NCBI RefSeq assembly: GCF_000429165.1
Contig: NZ_AUBI01000002.1
Location: 1-64,000, forward strand
Origin: Acetobacter nitrogenifigens DSM 23921 = NBRC 105050
GTDB lineage: Bacteria > Pseudomonadota > Alphaproteobacteria > Acetobacterales > Acetobacteraceae
Direction of reading: 5' to 3'
Length of the DNA stretch: 64,000 nucleotides
Numbering within the stretch: the stretch's first letter is position 1; every line of letters starts with the position of its first letter. Under the pieces are notes generated by a model. It was not told where the DNA came from. It made no database searches and saw nothing but the letters and a program-made list of their open reading frames with translations. A program made the position numbers and the translations under genes. Of this stretch, positions 54,843-63,806 are shown one piece after another.

Positions 54843-55040
54843 GGCGCCGACAGGCGATGGCGTGGCCCGGCGCAGATGAGACGTAAGCGATTGCCGCCAT
54901 ATCGACCCCTTCAAAGGCCCATCGCCTTCCTGATAGCGGATAGCTGTGAGAGAATTACCAGACAGCGTCGTTAGTGGCTGGCGGTCTCTTACCCAAAACC
55001 GGCGCAAGATCGTCTTTCTCCCTTTGGAGTCAACAAACTT

Positions 55041-55880
55041 TTGAAATTTGGCAAATCACTCGGAGCAAGCGCGTTCTGTGTTGCGTTGAGCCTGCTCGGC
55101 GGCGCGGCGCAGGCCCAGCAGGTCATTCAGCTTGTAACGACCGGCGGGAGCATCGAGGCCGCGCGGGCCAGTGTCAACAAGCAGGAAGGGTTATTTCTGT
55201 TCGATAGCGGTATTGGAACGTCGGGCGTCACCCCATCTGTCGCAACCCGGATCGGATGTCGCCCGTGGGGAAAAGTCACCGGGTTTCGAGCAATCGGCGA
55301 ACGCGTAGATTTTCCAAAATGCAATACGAGCCAAGTATCGGTCGGTTTTCTGAACGTGACCATGCCTCAGTTGTCCGTGATCGACCTTGAAAAACTTATG
55401 GGGCCGGATGGAAAGAGTCTCAGCGGAGTACTGGGCCTGGACATATTCGCCAATCGCGTTGTGACGCTGGACGTCGCTCGCAATCGAATAGTTCTGGAAA
55501 ATCCACAGACCCTTGAGCACATCAAGAAGATCGCACACGAAATGCCGATCCGCCTTGTCCGGTCCGCAGAAGGAGCCGCGCTCACGGCAGATTTGGGCGT
55601 GCCGACGTCTGCCGGAACACTCTGGATGGAAATCGACACGGGGAATTATGGACCGTCACTCATAGACCAGAACGCCGCCAGCCTCGTGGGACTAAACCCG
55701 CGCCAAACGGCCAATCAGGACTGGCGCATGACGCTCCCCAACGCCCTTACGATTTCTGGTCCCGCCATCGTGAAGGATCTGATTCTGGACGGAGATTTTG
55801 GGAGGGATGCGCTTCGGCACTGGGTTATCACACTTGATCTCGCCAATAGCCGCGGTTGGCTCAGAACGTCCGGTAAATGA
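55041..55880 (+). CDS. Exported retropepsin-like aspartic protease family protein
   Basis: The 279-residue product starts at TTG with GGAG twelve bases before it. It has a signal peptide (GASAFCVALSLLGGAAQA). Two pepsin-like halves are evident: FLFDSGIGTSGVTPSVATRI near residue 53 and LWMEIDTGNYGPSLIDQNAA near residue 195. One carries DSG and the other DTG, the active-site triads. Each half ends with a hydrophobic-Gly strand (GVLGLDIF, then ILDGDFGRDAL). Bacterial members often lack proven proteolysis. It may cleave or bind periplasmic peptides. Confidence 0.75.
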   Translation: MKFGKSLGASAFCVALSLLGGAAQAQQVIQLVTTGGSIEAARASVNKQEGLFLFDSGIGTSGVTPSVATRIGCRPWGKVTGFRAIGERVDFPKCNTSQVSVGFLNVTMPQLSVIDLEKLMGPDGKSLSGVLGLDIFANRVVTLDVARNRIVLENPQTLEHIKKIAHEMPIRLVRSAEGAALTADLGVPTSAGTLWMEIDTGNYGPSLIDQNAASLVGLNPRQTANQDWRMTLPNALTISGPAIVKDLILDGDFGRDALRHWVITLDLANSRGWLRTSGK

Positions 55881-56268
55881 CTCCGATCCGGCGCGCGAGC
55901 GATAGATCCTCCTGGCGCCGTCAGGCTTCTCCGCCATACATGACAAAGTTGATCACCCACGCCTGATTCATAAGCCAATCTCTGGCGCGCAATCCGCCAC
56001 TTTACGTAAACTTGCACCGACTGCGACTATTCCCCATGCGCGACGCCCCTCTGGCGTAAGGCACTGTAATTTCCAGATCGACAGCCTCCTGCGCTGCGCG
56101 AGCCCGGGCTTCGTTATCGTATGAGCGAGCGCAAAGGCGTTGCGCGAAATGTCCCATTTCCCCGCAAATGGCGCGAGAATGCTGACCTTTCGCGACGCTT
56201 TACAAAAAGCCCACGCGGCGTGGCGTCATAAGACGGTGTGACGCCGCATTGCCACGACACGCAACCAA
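55881..56268. other. Spacer between protease-like gene and ssb terminator
   Basis: About 390 bases holding no recognised gene. Frames on the minus strand (55692-56017) are shadows of the protease-like gene. Confidence 0.3.
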
Positions 56269-56298
56269 ATAAAAAAGGGCCGCGTTTCCGCGACCCTT
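56269..56298 (-). terminator. Rho-independent terminator after ssb
   Basis: On the minus strand AAGGGTCGCG, loop GAAA, CGCGGCCCTT forms a ten-pair stem with one mismatch, followed by a T-run. It lies 35 bases after the ssb stop. Confidence 0.85.
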
Positions 56299-56332
56299 AG
56301 AACATCTGCACAGACTCTGCGGACATCGCCCC

Positions 56333-56887
56333 TCAGAACGGAATTTCGTCGTCCAGATCGCCGCCCGGCGCGTCCCATCCGCCGCTGGAGGGAGCGCCGC
56401 CGCCACGCGATCCACCGCCGCTCGGGCCGCCAATCTGGCGGGGCGCGGCGGGGCTGCGGCCTCCACCGCCGCCGCCATATCCACCACCGCTGCCGCCGCC
56501 GTAACCGCCCTCGTCGCCGTCGCCATCGCCCGAACCGCGACCGTCAAGCAGCACCAGTTCGCCACGGAAACGGTCCAGAACGACCTCGGTCGTGTAACGC
56601 TCCTGCCCCGACTGATCGGTCCATTTGCGGGTTTGCAGCGTGCCTTCCAGATAGACCTTACGGCCCTTCTTCAGGAACCGCTCGGCGACATCGGCCAGAC
56701 GTTCGTTGAAGACCACCACACGGTGCCATTCCGTGCGCTCGCGGCGCTCGCCAGACGCGCGGTCGTTCCACGTCTCGCTGGTCGCTACCGACAGCGACAC
56801 GATCTTCATGCCGTTCTGGCTGGTGCGAGTCTCCGGGTCCTTGCCCAGATTGCCGACCAGAATCACCTTGTTGACGCTGCCTGCCAT
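56333..56887 (-). CDS. ssb: Single-stranded DNA-binding protein
   Basis: The 184-residue protein has an N-terminal OB fold ([40 protein letters not shown], then [20 protein letters not shown] and [18 protein letters not shown]). A long Gly-rich linker follows, and the conserved acidic tip DDEIPF binds partner enzymes of replication and repair. Length is usual for an alphaproteobacterial SSB with a longer linker. It ends with an intrinsic terminator. Confidence 0.95.
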   Translation of the reverse strand: MAGSVNKVILVGNLGKDPETRTSQNGMKIVSLSVATSETWNDRASGERRERTEWHRVVVFNERLADVAERFLKKGRKVYLEGTLQTRKWTDQSGQERYTTEVVLDRFRGELVLLDGRGSGDGDGDEGGYGGGSGGGYGGGGGGRSPAAPRQIGGPSGGGSRGGGAPSSGGWDAPGGDLDDEIPF

Positions 56888-57066
56888 GGGGCCGTCCCTT
56901 ACGCTCTGCTATGTATCCGTTGCGCCTGCTGTACCGGAGGCGAAGGCGCCCGTCGAGCCTGAAGTCGCAACTGCGTGACATCGCGGGTCGCAGACTCGGC
57001 GCGGCATGATAACGTCGCACTCGAAACAATTCAGGCATCGCCCCTGCGCCCGGACAGAAAACGGTC

Positions 57067-58461
57067 ATGACCTACCGCGCCGCACTTGACGGAACCAGCT
57101 ACGCGTTCACGGATCTGAAGCGCCTGCTCGCCTGCGCGTCTTCGGCGCGCTCTGGCGATCAACTCGCCGGGCTGGCCGCAGCCGACGACGTGGAACGGAT
57201 CGCCGCGCGTTACGCGCTGGCGGATGTTCCTTTGACCGACTTTCTCGACGCTCCGCTCGTTCCATACGAAGCCGACGAAGTGACGCGGCTGATCCAGGAC
57301 ACGCACGACCGCTCAGCGTTCGCGCCCGTCGCGCACATGACGGTCGGCGGGCTAAGGGACTGGCTGCTCGGTTACGACGTTGACGGCCCGACCCTCGCCG
57401 CGTTGGCTCCCGGCCTTACGCCGGAGATGACGGCAGCGGTCAGCAAGTTGATGCGCAATCAGGACCTGATCACCGTCGCGCGCAAGATCGAGGTGAAAAC
57501 CGCCTTCCGCAACACGCAGGGGCTGCGCGGTCGGCTCGGCTCGCGGTTACAGCCCAATCATCCGACGGACGACGTGCGCGGCATCGCGGTGTCGATGCTG
57601 GATGGCCTGTTGATGGGCGTCGGGGATGCGGTGATAGGCGTCAACCCCGCCAGCGACAGCCTGCCGGACATCAAAGTTCTGCTCGACATGATCGACGGCG
57701 TGCGGGAGCGCTACGACATGCCGGTCCAAAGCTGCGTGCTCACGCATGTCACCAACACCATCCGGCTGATGGAACGGGGCGCGCCGGTCGATCTGGTCTT
57801 CCAGTCGATCGCCGGTTCACAGGCCGCGAACGCGGGCTTCGGAGTGACTCTGGACATCCTGCGAGAAGCGGACGATGCAGCGCGCTCTCTGGGGCGGGGA
57901 ACGGTCGGAAGCAATGCGCTCTACTTCGAGACCGGACAGGGCGCAGCGCTGTCGGCGAACGCGCATCACGGCGTGGACCAGCAGACGATGGAGGCCCGCG
58001 CCTACGCCGTCGCCCGCGCATTCCGCCCGCTGCTGGTGAATACGGTCGTGGGGTTCATCGGCCCCGAATACCTCTATGACGGCAAACAGGTGATCCGCGC
58101 GGGGCTCGAAGATCATTTCTGCGCCAAATTGCTTGGCGTGCCGATGGGTTGCGACGTCTGTTACACGAACCACACGATGGCCGATCAGGACGACATGGAC
58201 GACCTGATGATGCTTCTGACGGTGGCCGGCGTGAATTTCCTGATCGCCGTGCCCGGTTCCGACGACGTGATGCTGGGGTATCAGAGCCTTTCGTACCACG
58301 ACATCCTGACCCTTCGCTCCACCTTCGATCGCCCGCCCGCGCCAGAATTCGAGGCGTGGCTGCGCCGTCAGGACATGCTGACGACGGAAGGCCGGATGCG
58401 CGTCTCCGCGCCGCAGCAGCTTGGCCGCGTGCTCGGCCCGACAGGAGGCCTCGTGGCATGA
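57067..58461 (+). CDS. eutB: Ethanolamine ammonia-lyase large subunit
   Basis: The 464-residue catalytic subunit of the cobalamin-dependent enzyme splits ethanolamine into acetaldehyde and ammonia. Family segments are DLITVARKIEVKTAFRNTQG, LGSRLQPNHPTDDVRGIAVS, GVNPASDSLPDIKVLLDMID and CDVCYTNHTMADQDDMDDLM. It overlaps eutC by ATGA. No microcompartment or permease gene is near, so this is the simple two-gene type, able to use ethanolamine as a nitrogen source if cobalamin is supplied. Confidence 0.95.
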   Translation: MTYRAALDGTSYAFTDLKRLLACASSARSGDQLAGLAAADDVERIAARYALADVPLTDFLDAPLVPYEADEVTRLIQDTHDRSAFAPVAHMTVGGLRDWLLGYDVDGPTLAALAPGLTPEMTAAVSKLMRNQDLITVARKIEVKTAFRNTQGLRGRLGSRLQPNHPTDDVRGIAVSMLDGLLMGVGDAVIGVNPASDSLPDIKVLLDMIDGVRERYDMPVQSCVLTHVTNTIRLMERGAPVDLVFQSIAGSQAANAGFGVTLDILREADDAARSLGRGTVGSNALYFETGQGAALSANAHHGVDQQTMEARAYAVARAFRPLLVNTVVGFIGPEYLYDGKQVIRAGLEDHFCAKLLGVPMGCDVCYTNHTMADQDDMDDLMMLLTVAGVNFLIAVPGSDDVMLGYQSLSYHDILTLRSTFDRPPAPEFEAWLRRQDMLTTEGRMRVSAPQQLGRVLGPTGGLVA

Positions 58462-59198
58462 ATGATCGGACGCCGGAGCCAAGGAGCGTCGATCCGTGGG
58501 CCGATCTGCGGGATCTGACCATCGCGCGCGTGGGCCTCGGTCGATGCGGAGACGCCATCCCGGCTCGCGACGTGCTCGCTTTTCAACTCGCCCACGCACA
58601 GGCGCGCAACGCCGTCGGCGCAACGCTCGACGCCGCAACTCTTGGACTGGATGACGTTATCGAGGTCCACAGTCGCGCGACAGACAGAGCGACCTTTCTC
58701 CAGCGGCCCGATCTTGGCCGCCAACTGGCCGAAGAGGATGCTCCCCGCCTGCCCCCCGGCGCGTATGACGTCGCATTCGTCCTTGCCGACGGTCTCTCCG
58801 CAACCGCCGTTACGCGACAAGCCCCTGGCGTTCTCGCCGCCTGCCTCAAAGCATTGCCCGGCTGGAGCGTCGCTCCCGTCGTCGTCGCGCATCAGGCGCG
58901 CGTCGCCCTGGGCGACGAGATCGGCGAAAGGCTCGCAGCCCGTTTCGTCGTCATGATGATCGGCGAGAGGCCGGGACTGAGCGTGGCCGACAGCCTCAGC
59001 CTCTACGTTACGGCGAACCCGCGTCCGGGACGCGCGGATTCGGAACGGAACTGCATCTCCAACATCCACCCCCGAGGCGGCCTGTCGCCGCAACTGGCGG
59101 CCGACAAACTCGCATGGTTGCTGCGTGAAGCGATCAGGATCGGCGGCACAGGCGTGAATCTTAAAGACGACCCGAGCGCAGCCCTGCCCTCTGCGTGA
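58458..59198 (+). CDS. eutC: Ethanolamine ammonia-lyase small subunit
   Basis: The 246-residue partner completes the EutBC complex and the cobalamin-binding fold. It shows LRDLTIARVGLGRCGDAIPA and VLAFQLAHAQARNAVGATLD at the N-terminus, then LADGLSATAV and a C-terminal ERNCISNIHPRGGLSPQLAA. The ATG at 58458 overlaps the eutB stop and has AGGAGG eleven bases upstream. A longer frame to 58149 is only the open frame within eutB. Confidence 0.94.
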   Translation: MNDRTPEPRSVDPWADLRDLTIARVGLGRCGDAIPARDVLAFQLAHAQARNAVGATLDAATLGLDDVIEVHSRATDRATFLQRPDLGRQLAEEDAPRLPPGAYDVAFVLADGLSATAVTRQAPGVLAACLKALPGWSVAPVVVAHQARVALGDEIGERLAARFVVMMIGERPGLSVADSLSLYVTANPRPGRADSERNCISNIHPRGGLSPQLAADKLAWLLREAIRIGGTGVNLKDDPSAALPSA

Positions 59199-59558
59199 GC
59201 GCCGCCCGGCGCGCGAAAACCGGTCAGAGAATCGCATGCTGGTCAGGCGACGAACATGCGTGATATTTCGCGACCTTCGTTTTTTCGAAAATAAGCGAGG
59301 CAGACCCGCCGAGGCAAAAGCGCCTGCTCGCCGGAAACCGGCCATTAAGGCTTAACGCTATAAAAACGTAACGTGACGCAGTTCGCCTTGAACCGGACCG
59401 ACGCATTCGGCCTAATGTTTCAAACGCGACTTCAGACTTCAGGACGACACGCCGACCGCCCGCCCGTCTCCGCCCTGTCGACCGAAAAGACGCCAGCGTT
59501 TCGAAGCGCCCGGCGCAGCAGTTCGTCCGGCAGGACGAAGGTTCGGAGAGAGTGACGC
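59199..59558. other. Spacer without a recognised gene
   Basis: About 360 bases. A frame at 59373-59555 is open but has no ribosome site. No terminator is clear after eutC. Confidence 0.3.
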
Positions 59559-59885
59559 ATGATTTCTGAAGAACAACTGGAAGCTGCAGCCCGCTCCTAC
59601 TACGACTATTGCGACGGGTCGTGGGAAACTCTGAACCCGATGGCGCAGTCGCTCTACCGCACCCGTATGCGACTGGCCCTGAACACGTTCGTGGCGACGC
59701 TCTGGCGCGACATAGCAAGCGCCCCGAAAGACGGGACGGCGGTGCTGCTGTTCAACCATATCGACGGACGCGGCGATTACACATGGCTGGATCGCTGGGA
59801 CCCGGAATACGGCCGCTGGATTGCCGCCCCGAAGGCGCGCGCCACCCACTGGATGCCCATCCCCCCGCCGCCCGGCTCATCCTGA
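59559..59885 (+). CDS. DUF551-like small protein
   Basis: The 108-residue product starts after GGAGAG. Residues 50-100 read DIASAPKDGTAVLLFNHIDG and WDPEYGRWIAAPKARATHWM, then PIPPPP. This pattern is the DUF551 domain found widely in phages and bacteria, with ligands and role unknown. The N-terminal half is a helical region (MISEEQLEAAARSYYDYCDG). It converges on the XRE regulator gene. Confidence 0.7.
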   Translation: MISEEQLEAAARSYYDYCDGSWETLNPMAQSLYRTRMRLALNTFVATLWRDIASAPKDGTAVLLFNHIDGRGDYTWLDRWDPEYGRWIAAPKARATHWMPIPPPPGSS

Positions 59886-59942
59886 TTGCCGACACGAGAT
59901 GCCGCATCAGATGGTGCCACGTGTCGGCGCCGTTCCGTTACG

Positions 59943-60413
59943 TTATTCGGCCGGCGCCATCGAACGAATCAAATCGAGGACCCGCTTGCGCACGATTTCA
60001 TCCTGAATACGATAATACGCGCGCACCAGTTCGAGGGTCTCGCGGCGGTTCAGGACGCCGGAGTCAACTCCCGTCGAACCAGCGCCGCCCGCCGGAGGGC
60101 CGCCAAAACCCTGCTGCGCCTCTGCAAAACCAGACACGAAGGCGCTTCCCGCTGGGGTACGTGCGAGTGGCGCATCTGCGTTCATGTCGTCGAAAAAGAA
60201 ACCGATCGGCACATCGAGGACGTGGGCGATCTCGTGAAGACGCGACGCGCTGACCCGGTTCGTACCCCGTTCGTATTTCTGGATTTGCTGGAAAGTCAGC
60301 CCAATCGCTTCGCCCAACTTCTCCTGCGACAGGCCAAGCAGCGTACGACGCAAGCGGATACGCCCACCAATATGAACGTCACGCTCCGTACTCCGCCCGG
60401 TTTCTTCCCCCAT
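59943..60413 (-). CDS. XRE-family helix-turn-helix regulator
   Basis: The 156-residue protein has a Cro/CI-type helix-turn-helix at 17-72 (RRTLLGLSQEKLGEAIGLTF, then QQIQKYERGTNRVSASRLHE), ending with VLDVPIGFFFDD. A linker rich in Gly and Ala follows, and then a C-terminal helical part LNRRETLELVRAYYRIQDEI ending at the conserved MAPAE. This type is common in alphaproteobacteria beside lnt and metK. It follows lnt by 90 bases on the same strand. Confidence 0.88.
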   Translation of the reverse strand: MGEETGRSTERDVHIGGRIRLRRTLLGLSQEKLGEAIGLTFQQIQKYERGTNRVSASRLHEIAHVLDVPIGFFFDDMNADAPLARTPAGSAFVSGFAEAQQGFGGPPAGGAGSTGVDSGVLNRRETLELVRAYYRIQDEIVRKRVLDLIRSMAPAE

Positions 60414-60503
60414 CGCCGTTCAGCATCCTTACTTCGACCGCACAGCGGCAAAACATTCAAACAGATGCTAATTTTACAACCAAAAGATGTGTTTGTTAAC
60501 CGT

Positions 60504-62093
60504 TTATCGACTAATCGGTAGGAACCGGCGTCCAAGAACCGCCACAACGATCGTCAATACACAGAGAACCAGCGGTATCTCCTGCCCGAACCGCGCGAAA
60601 AAAGGCGGCGGCAGGGCGGGCGGCAAGGCCCGCACCAGCACGCCCTCCCGTCCCCATTCCAGACGCCCCATATCGTGCCCGCGCGCGTCGTATACGATGC
60701 TGACTCCGGTGTTCGCCGCCCGTGCGACAGGCAATCCCTCCTCCACGGCGCGCATCCGGACAGCCGCCAGATGCTGGCGAGGACCTGCGCTGTCGCCATA
60801 CCAGGCGTCGTTGGTCACGTTGACGATCCAGTCCGGGCGATGACGGCGGTCGACGACATGGCCGGAGAAGATAACCTCGTAACACACCAGCGGCCCGACG
60901 GGAGCCAGCCCCGGCAGACGCCAGGTCACCGGACCGGGTCCGGGCGTCATGCCGCCGCCCGGCACAATCTGAAGCGGGATGAACGCTGGCTGGTACTCGC
61001 CGAACGGCACCAGCCGCGCCTTGTCATAAGCGCCTTTCACCGCGCCGCTATCATCCAGAGCGATGACCGAGTTACGCCAGTGCCCGTCGCTCGCCTGCCG
61101 CAGGGAGCCGATCATGCCCGCCGCCGCGCCGGTAGCCGCTCGCGCTATCATGGAACGCGCCACCGGTTCTTCCTCGAGCACGCCCGGAAATGCCGTCTCC
61201 GGCCAGACATAAACTACCGGGCGCGCAGGCCCCTGGGCAGACGCCGCCTCAGCCACAGCCGCATTCACGCCCTCCGAAGTCAGACGCAGATAGCGCTCGA
61301 ACACCGTCCGCACGTCGGCGCGATCGATCTTCTCCTTCTCCGCCACATTGCCCTGCGCCAGCACCACGATCGGCGACACGCGCTCATCAGCCTTCACGCC
61401 CGAGGCGACAGTCTCGAAACGCCAGGCGCCTACCACGCCCCAAAGGAATAAGACGGCGACGCCCAGAAGCGCTTCCCGACGTCCGAGCGGCATAAGCACA
61501 GCCAGCAGAACCGTCAGCAGCGTCAACCCGTCGACGCCAATCCACGCCGCAAGCTGGATCATCACATCGCCGAGAAAACCATGGAACGCCCAGTCGCTGC
61601 CCAGAGGGTTCCACGTGAATCCGCTGAAGAGGAACGCCCTCCCCATGTCACACAGCGTCCACACCCCGGCGAACAGCGCGCCACGCCGCCAGCCTGACGG
61701 CGCAAGGCGCGACAGGGCTGCGGGCACGGCGGCGAACGGCGCCAGAATGACGGCGCAACCGGGGGCCGCCAGCGGCACGAACCACCAGAATTCACTCGCA
61801 CGAATAAGAATGGCGTTAGTCAGCCAGTATAGCCCCGCCGTATGCAACCCCAGTCCGAAGGCGAACCCGGCCCACGCCGCCTGCCGCATGTCGCGCGCGC
61901 CGTCGATCGCGCGCATCAGCATCAAAAACGCGAACGGCAGCACAAACACGAGATGCGCGGGAGGGAAGGCCAGAGCGGCGACGGCGCCAGAGGCCGCCAG
62001 CTTCAGGAACGCACCGGCTCTCGGAAGAAGGCGCGGCAGAAAACGCGGACGCTTCGCCTTGGACGAAAGCGTGTCCGCGATGGGGGCGTTCAT
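60504..62093 (-). CDS. lnt: Apolipoprotein N-acyltransferase
   Basis: The 529-residue enzyme adds the third acyl chain to lipoproteins in the inner membrane. About six helices at the N-terminus are followed by a periplasmic nitrilase-like domain from about 225. The catalytic triad is visible: Glu in YVWPETAFPG, Lys in AYDKARLVPFGEYQP, Cys in GPLVCYEVIFSG. A final helix (EIPLVLCVLTIVVAVLG) closes it. The essential motifs are complete, so it should be active. Confidence 0.93.
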   Translation of the reverse strand: MNAPIADTLSSKAKRPRFLPRLLPRAGAFLKLAASGAVAALAFPPAHLVFVLPFAFLMLMRAIDGARDMRQAAWAGFAFGLGLHTAGLYWLTNAILIRASEFWWFVPLAAPGCAVILAPFAAVPAALSRLAPSGWRRGALFAGVWTLCDMGRAFLFSGFTWNPLGSDWAFHGFLGDVMIQLAAWIGVDGLTLLTVLLAVLMPLGRREALLGVAVLFLWGVVGAWRFETVASGVKADERVSPIVVLAQGNVAEKEKIDRADVRTVFERYLRLTSEGVNAAVAEAASAQGPARPVVYVWPETAFPGVLEEEPVARSMIARAATGAAAGMIGSLRQASDGHWRNSVIALDDSGAVKGAYDKARLVPFGEYQPAFIPLQIVPGGGMTPGPGPVTWRLPGLAPVGPLVCYEVIFSGHVVDRRHRPDWIVNVTNDAWYGDSAGPRQHLAAVRMRAVEEGLPVARAANTGVSIVYDARGHDMGRLEWGREGVLVRALPPALPPPFFARFGQEIPLVLCVLTIVVAVLGRRFLPISR

Positions 62094-62195
62094 GCAGCGA
62101 TGCCAATCCTGAAAAAGATGGACCTCGCACGGTCCGTTCTGAATGAAGCGTTCGCCTGAACTTTTACGAACGATCCGCGAGACGGTGGACGCGGT

Positions 62196-63044
62196 TTAGT
62201 CTAGCGCGTCGCGCAACCGCCGCTCGTAATGTCGGTAGTACTTGTCGGCCATCAATTCGCTTTTGACCAACACCGCAACGTCGGTGGTGTTGAACTGCGG
62301 GTCGACGACCGCGCCGTCCCCCACATAACCGCCCAGCCGCAGATACCCCTTGATCAAGGGCGGCAGCTTGGCGAGCGCGCTTCGCGTGTCGATGGTCAGC
62401 GGGTCGCGCCGGAGCATCTCCACGCGGCGCTCCGGCAGCGCGCGAACACGCAGCGCGGGCGGCGCCAGATGGTTCTGATACAGATATGTCAGCTCTTCGC
62501 TCAGATCGTCCGGATTGGGGCTGGGCAAGCTCGCGCAGCCGAAGAGAACGTCGATCTGGTGCAGAAAGATATAATACGCGATGCCGCGCCAGAGCAGTTG
62601 CATAGCCGCCCGCCCACGATAACGCGCGTCAACGCAGGAGCGTCCGACTTCAAGCAGCCTTCCGGGAAATTCGGTCAACGGCGAGATATCGAATTCGCTC
62701 TGGCTGTAGAAGCGTCCCAGTCGCGACGCCGCATCGCCCTGCATCAGGCGATAGGTGCCGACAACGCCCTCCGGCCCTGACGAAATCGCGTGATCGATAA
62801 CCAGCAGGTGATCGGCGTACTCATCGAATTCGTCGACGTCGCGCTTCAACCGTTGCGCCTGCGCGTCGGGATGGGCGCCCATTTCCTCGAAGAACACGCG
62901 ATAGCGCAGCGCCTGCGCCGCATCTTTCTCCGCATCCGTCGTGGCGATGCGCACACCGAGATTACCGCCACGCAGTTCGTGGAAGCCAGTGCGATCAAGG
63001 TCCAGCGTGGAAAGTGTCGAACCTCTCGGCTTTTCGGCGCTCAT
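62196..63044 (-). CDS. olsB: Ornithine-acyl-ACP N-acyltransferase (OlsB) / GNAT family
   Basis: The 282-residue GNAT-fold enzyme starts lyso-ornithine lipid synthesis by attaching a 3-hydroxyacyl group to ornithine. Typical OlsB segments are AAQALRYRVFFEEMGAH, DEFDEYADHLLVID, VGTYRLMQ and EVGRSCVDARYRGRAAMQLL. The C-terminus IKGYLRLGGYVGDGAVVDPQ FNTTDV is a hallmark. The ATG shares one base with the stop of fur. OlsA is not in the window. Ornithine lipid is common in Acetobacter and Gluconobacter membranes. Confidence 0.88.
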   Translation of the reverse strand: MSAEKPRGSTLSTLDLDRTGFHELRGGNLGVRIATTDAEKDAAQALRYRVFFEEMGAHPDAQAQRLKRDVDEFDEYADHLLVIDHAISSGPEGVVGTYRLMQGDAASRLGRFYSQSEFDISPLTEFPGRLLEVGRSCVDARYRGRAAMQLLWRGIAYYIFLHQIDVLFGCASLPSPNPDDLSEELTYLYQNHLAPPALRVRALPERRVEMLRRDPLTIDTRSALAKLPPLIKGYLRLGGYVGDGAVVDPQFNTTDVAVLVKSELMADKYYRHYERRLRDALD

Positions 63045-63646
63045 CAGGCTTTTCCTCCGCCAAGTGCGGCAGGCGCCTTCCGCTCGCGCCCCGCCGCGCC
63101 CGCCTTGTCGCCCGCTTTGCCCGCACTGGCGCTTTCCTGAGCGGGAACGCGTCGGCCGAACAGCTCCATCCGCAACGAGATCAGGTCGAAGCCAAGACGC
63201 TCGGCGATGCGGCGCATCAGCGCCTCGTGCTCTTCGTCCTCGAATTCGATCACCTTGCCGGTGTCAATGTCGATCAGATGATAGTGGCGACCATGCTCGC
63301 TCGCCTCATACCTGGCCCGACCACCCCCGAAATCCCGACGCTCAAGGATGCCCTTCTCTTCAAGGAGGCGAACGGTGCGATACACTGTCGCCACCGAAAT
63401 ACGGGAGTCCAGAGCAGTCGCCCGGCGATAAAGCTCCTCGACGTCCGGATGATCCTCTGCATCCGACAAAACGCGCGCTATCACGCGACGCTGGCCGGTC
63501 ATCTTCAGGCCGCGCTCAACGCACAGCCTGGCGATTCGAGATTCCTGTACAGGCGTTGCGCTCGTCCCGTGGACGGGCGCGTCTTCCGATACGATCGAAC
63601 GTGCGTTCACGGCGCTTATCCTATCGCCGACCTGTTTGCGATCCAT
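63044..63646 (-). CDS. fur: Fur-family metal-dependent regulator
   Basis: From the ATG at 63646 the product has 200 residues. Residues 40-120 are a winged helix (KMTGQRRVIARVLSDAEDHP, then ISVATVYRTVRLLEEKGILE). The dimer/metal domain contains ASEHGRHYHLIDIDTGKVIE and EFEDEEHEALMRRIAERLGF, with His and acidic ligands. The Cys-rich structural zinc motif is absent, as in many alphaproteobacterial Fur/Irr-like proteins. It most likely senses iron. The frame stays open to 63850, but the upstream part is not conserved. A Lys/Ala-rich tail is at the end. Confidence 0.88.
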   Translation of the reverse strand: MDRKQVGDRISAVNARSIVSEDAPVHGTSATPVQESRIARLCVERGLKMTGQRRVIARVLSDAEDHPDVEELYRRATALDSRISVATVYRTVRLLEEKGILERRDFGGGRARYEASEHGRHYHLIDIDTGKVIEFEDEEHEALMRRIAERLGFDLISLRMELFGRRVPAQESASAGKAGDKAGAAGRERKAPAALGGGKA

Positions 63647-63806
63647 GAGCAAGTCGCGTAGCCGACTCAACCGAAGTTTGTCCACTGGTACATTACCAGG
63701 ACGCGCGTCCGCTCCATCGTCCGCCGTTCCCGTTTCAGCCCACCTTCGACGAATACGCGCCTCTCGACGCCTTGCCGAACTGTCGCCTTGCGCCCATTTT
63801 CCCGGC

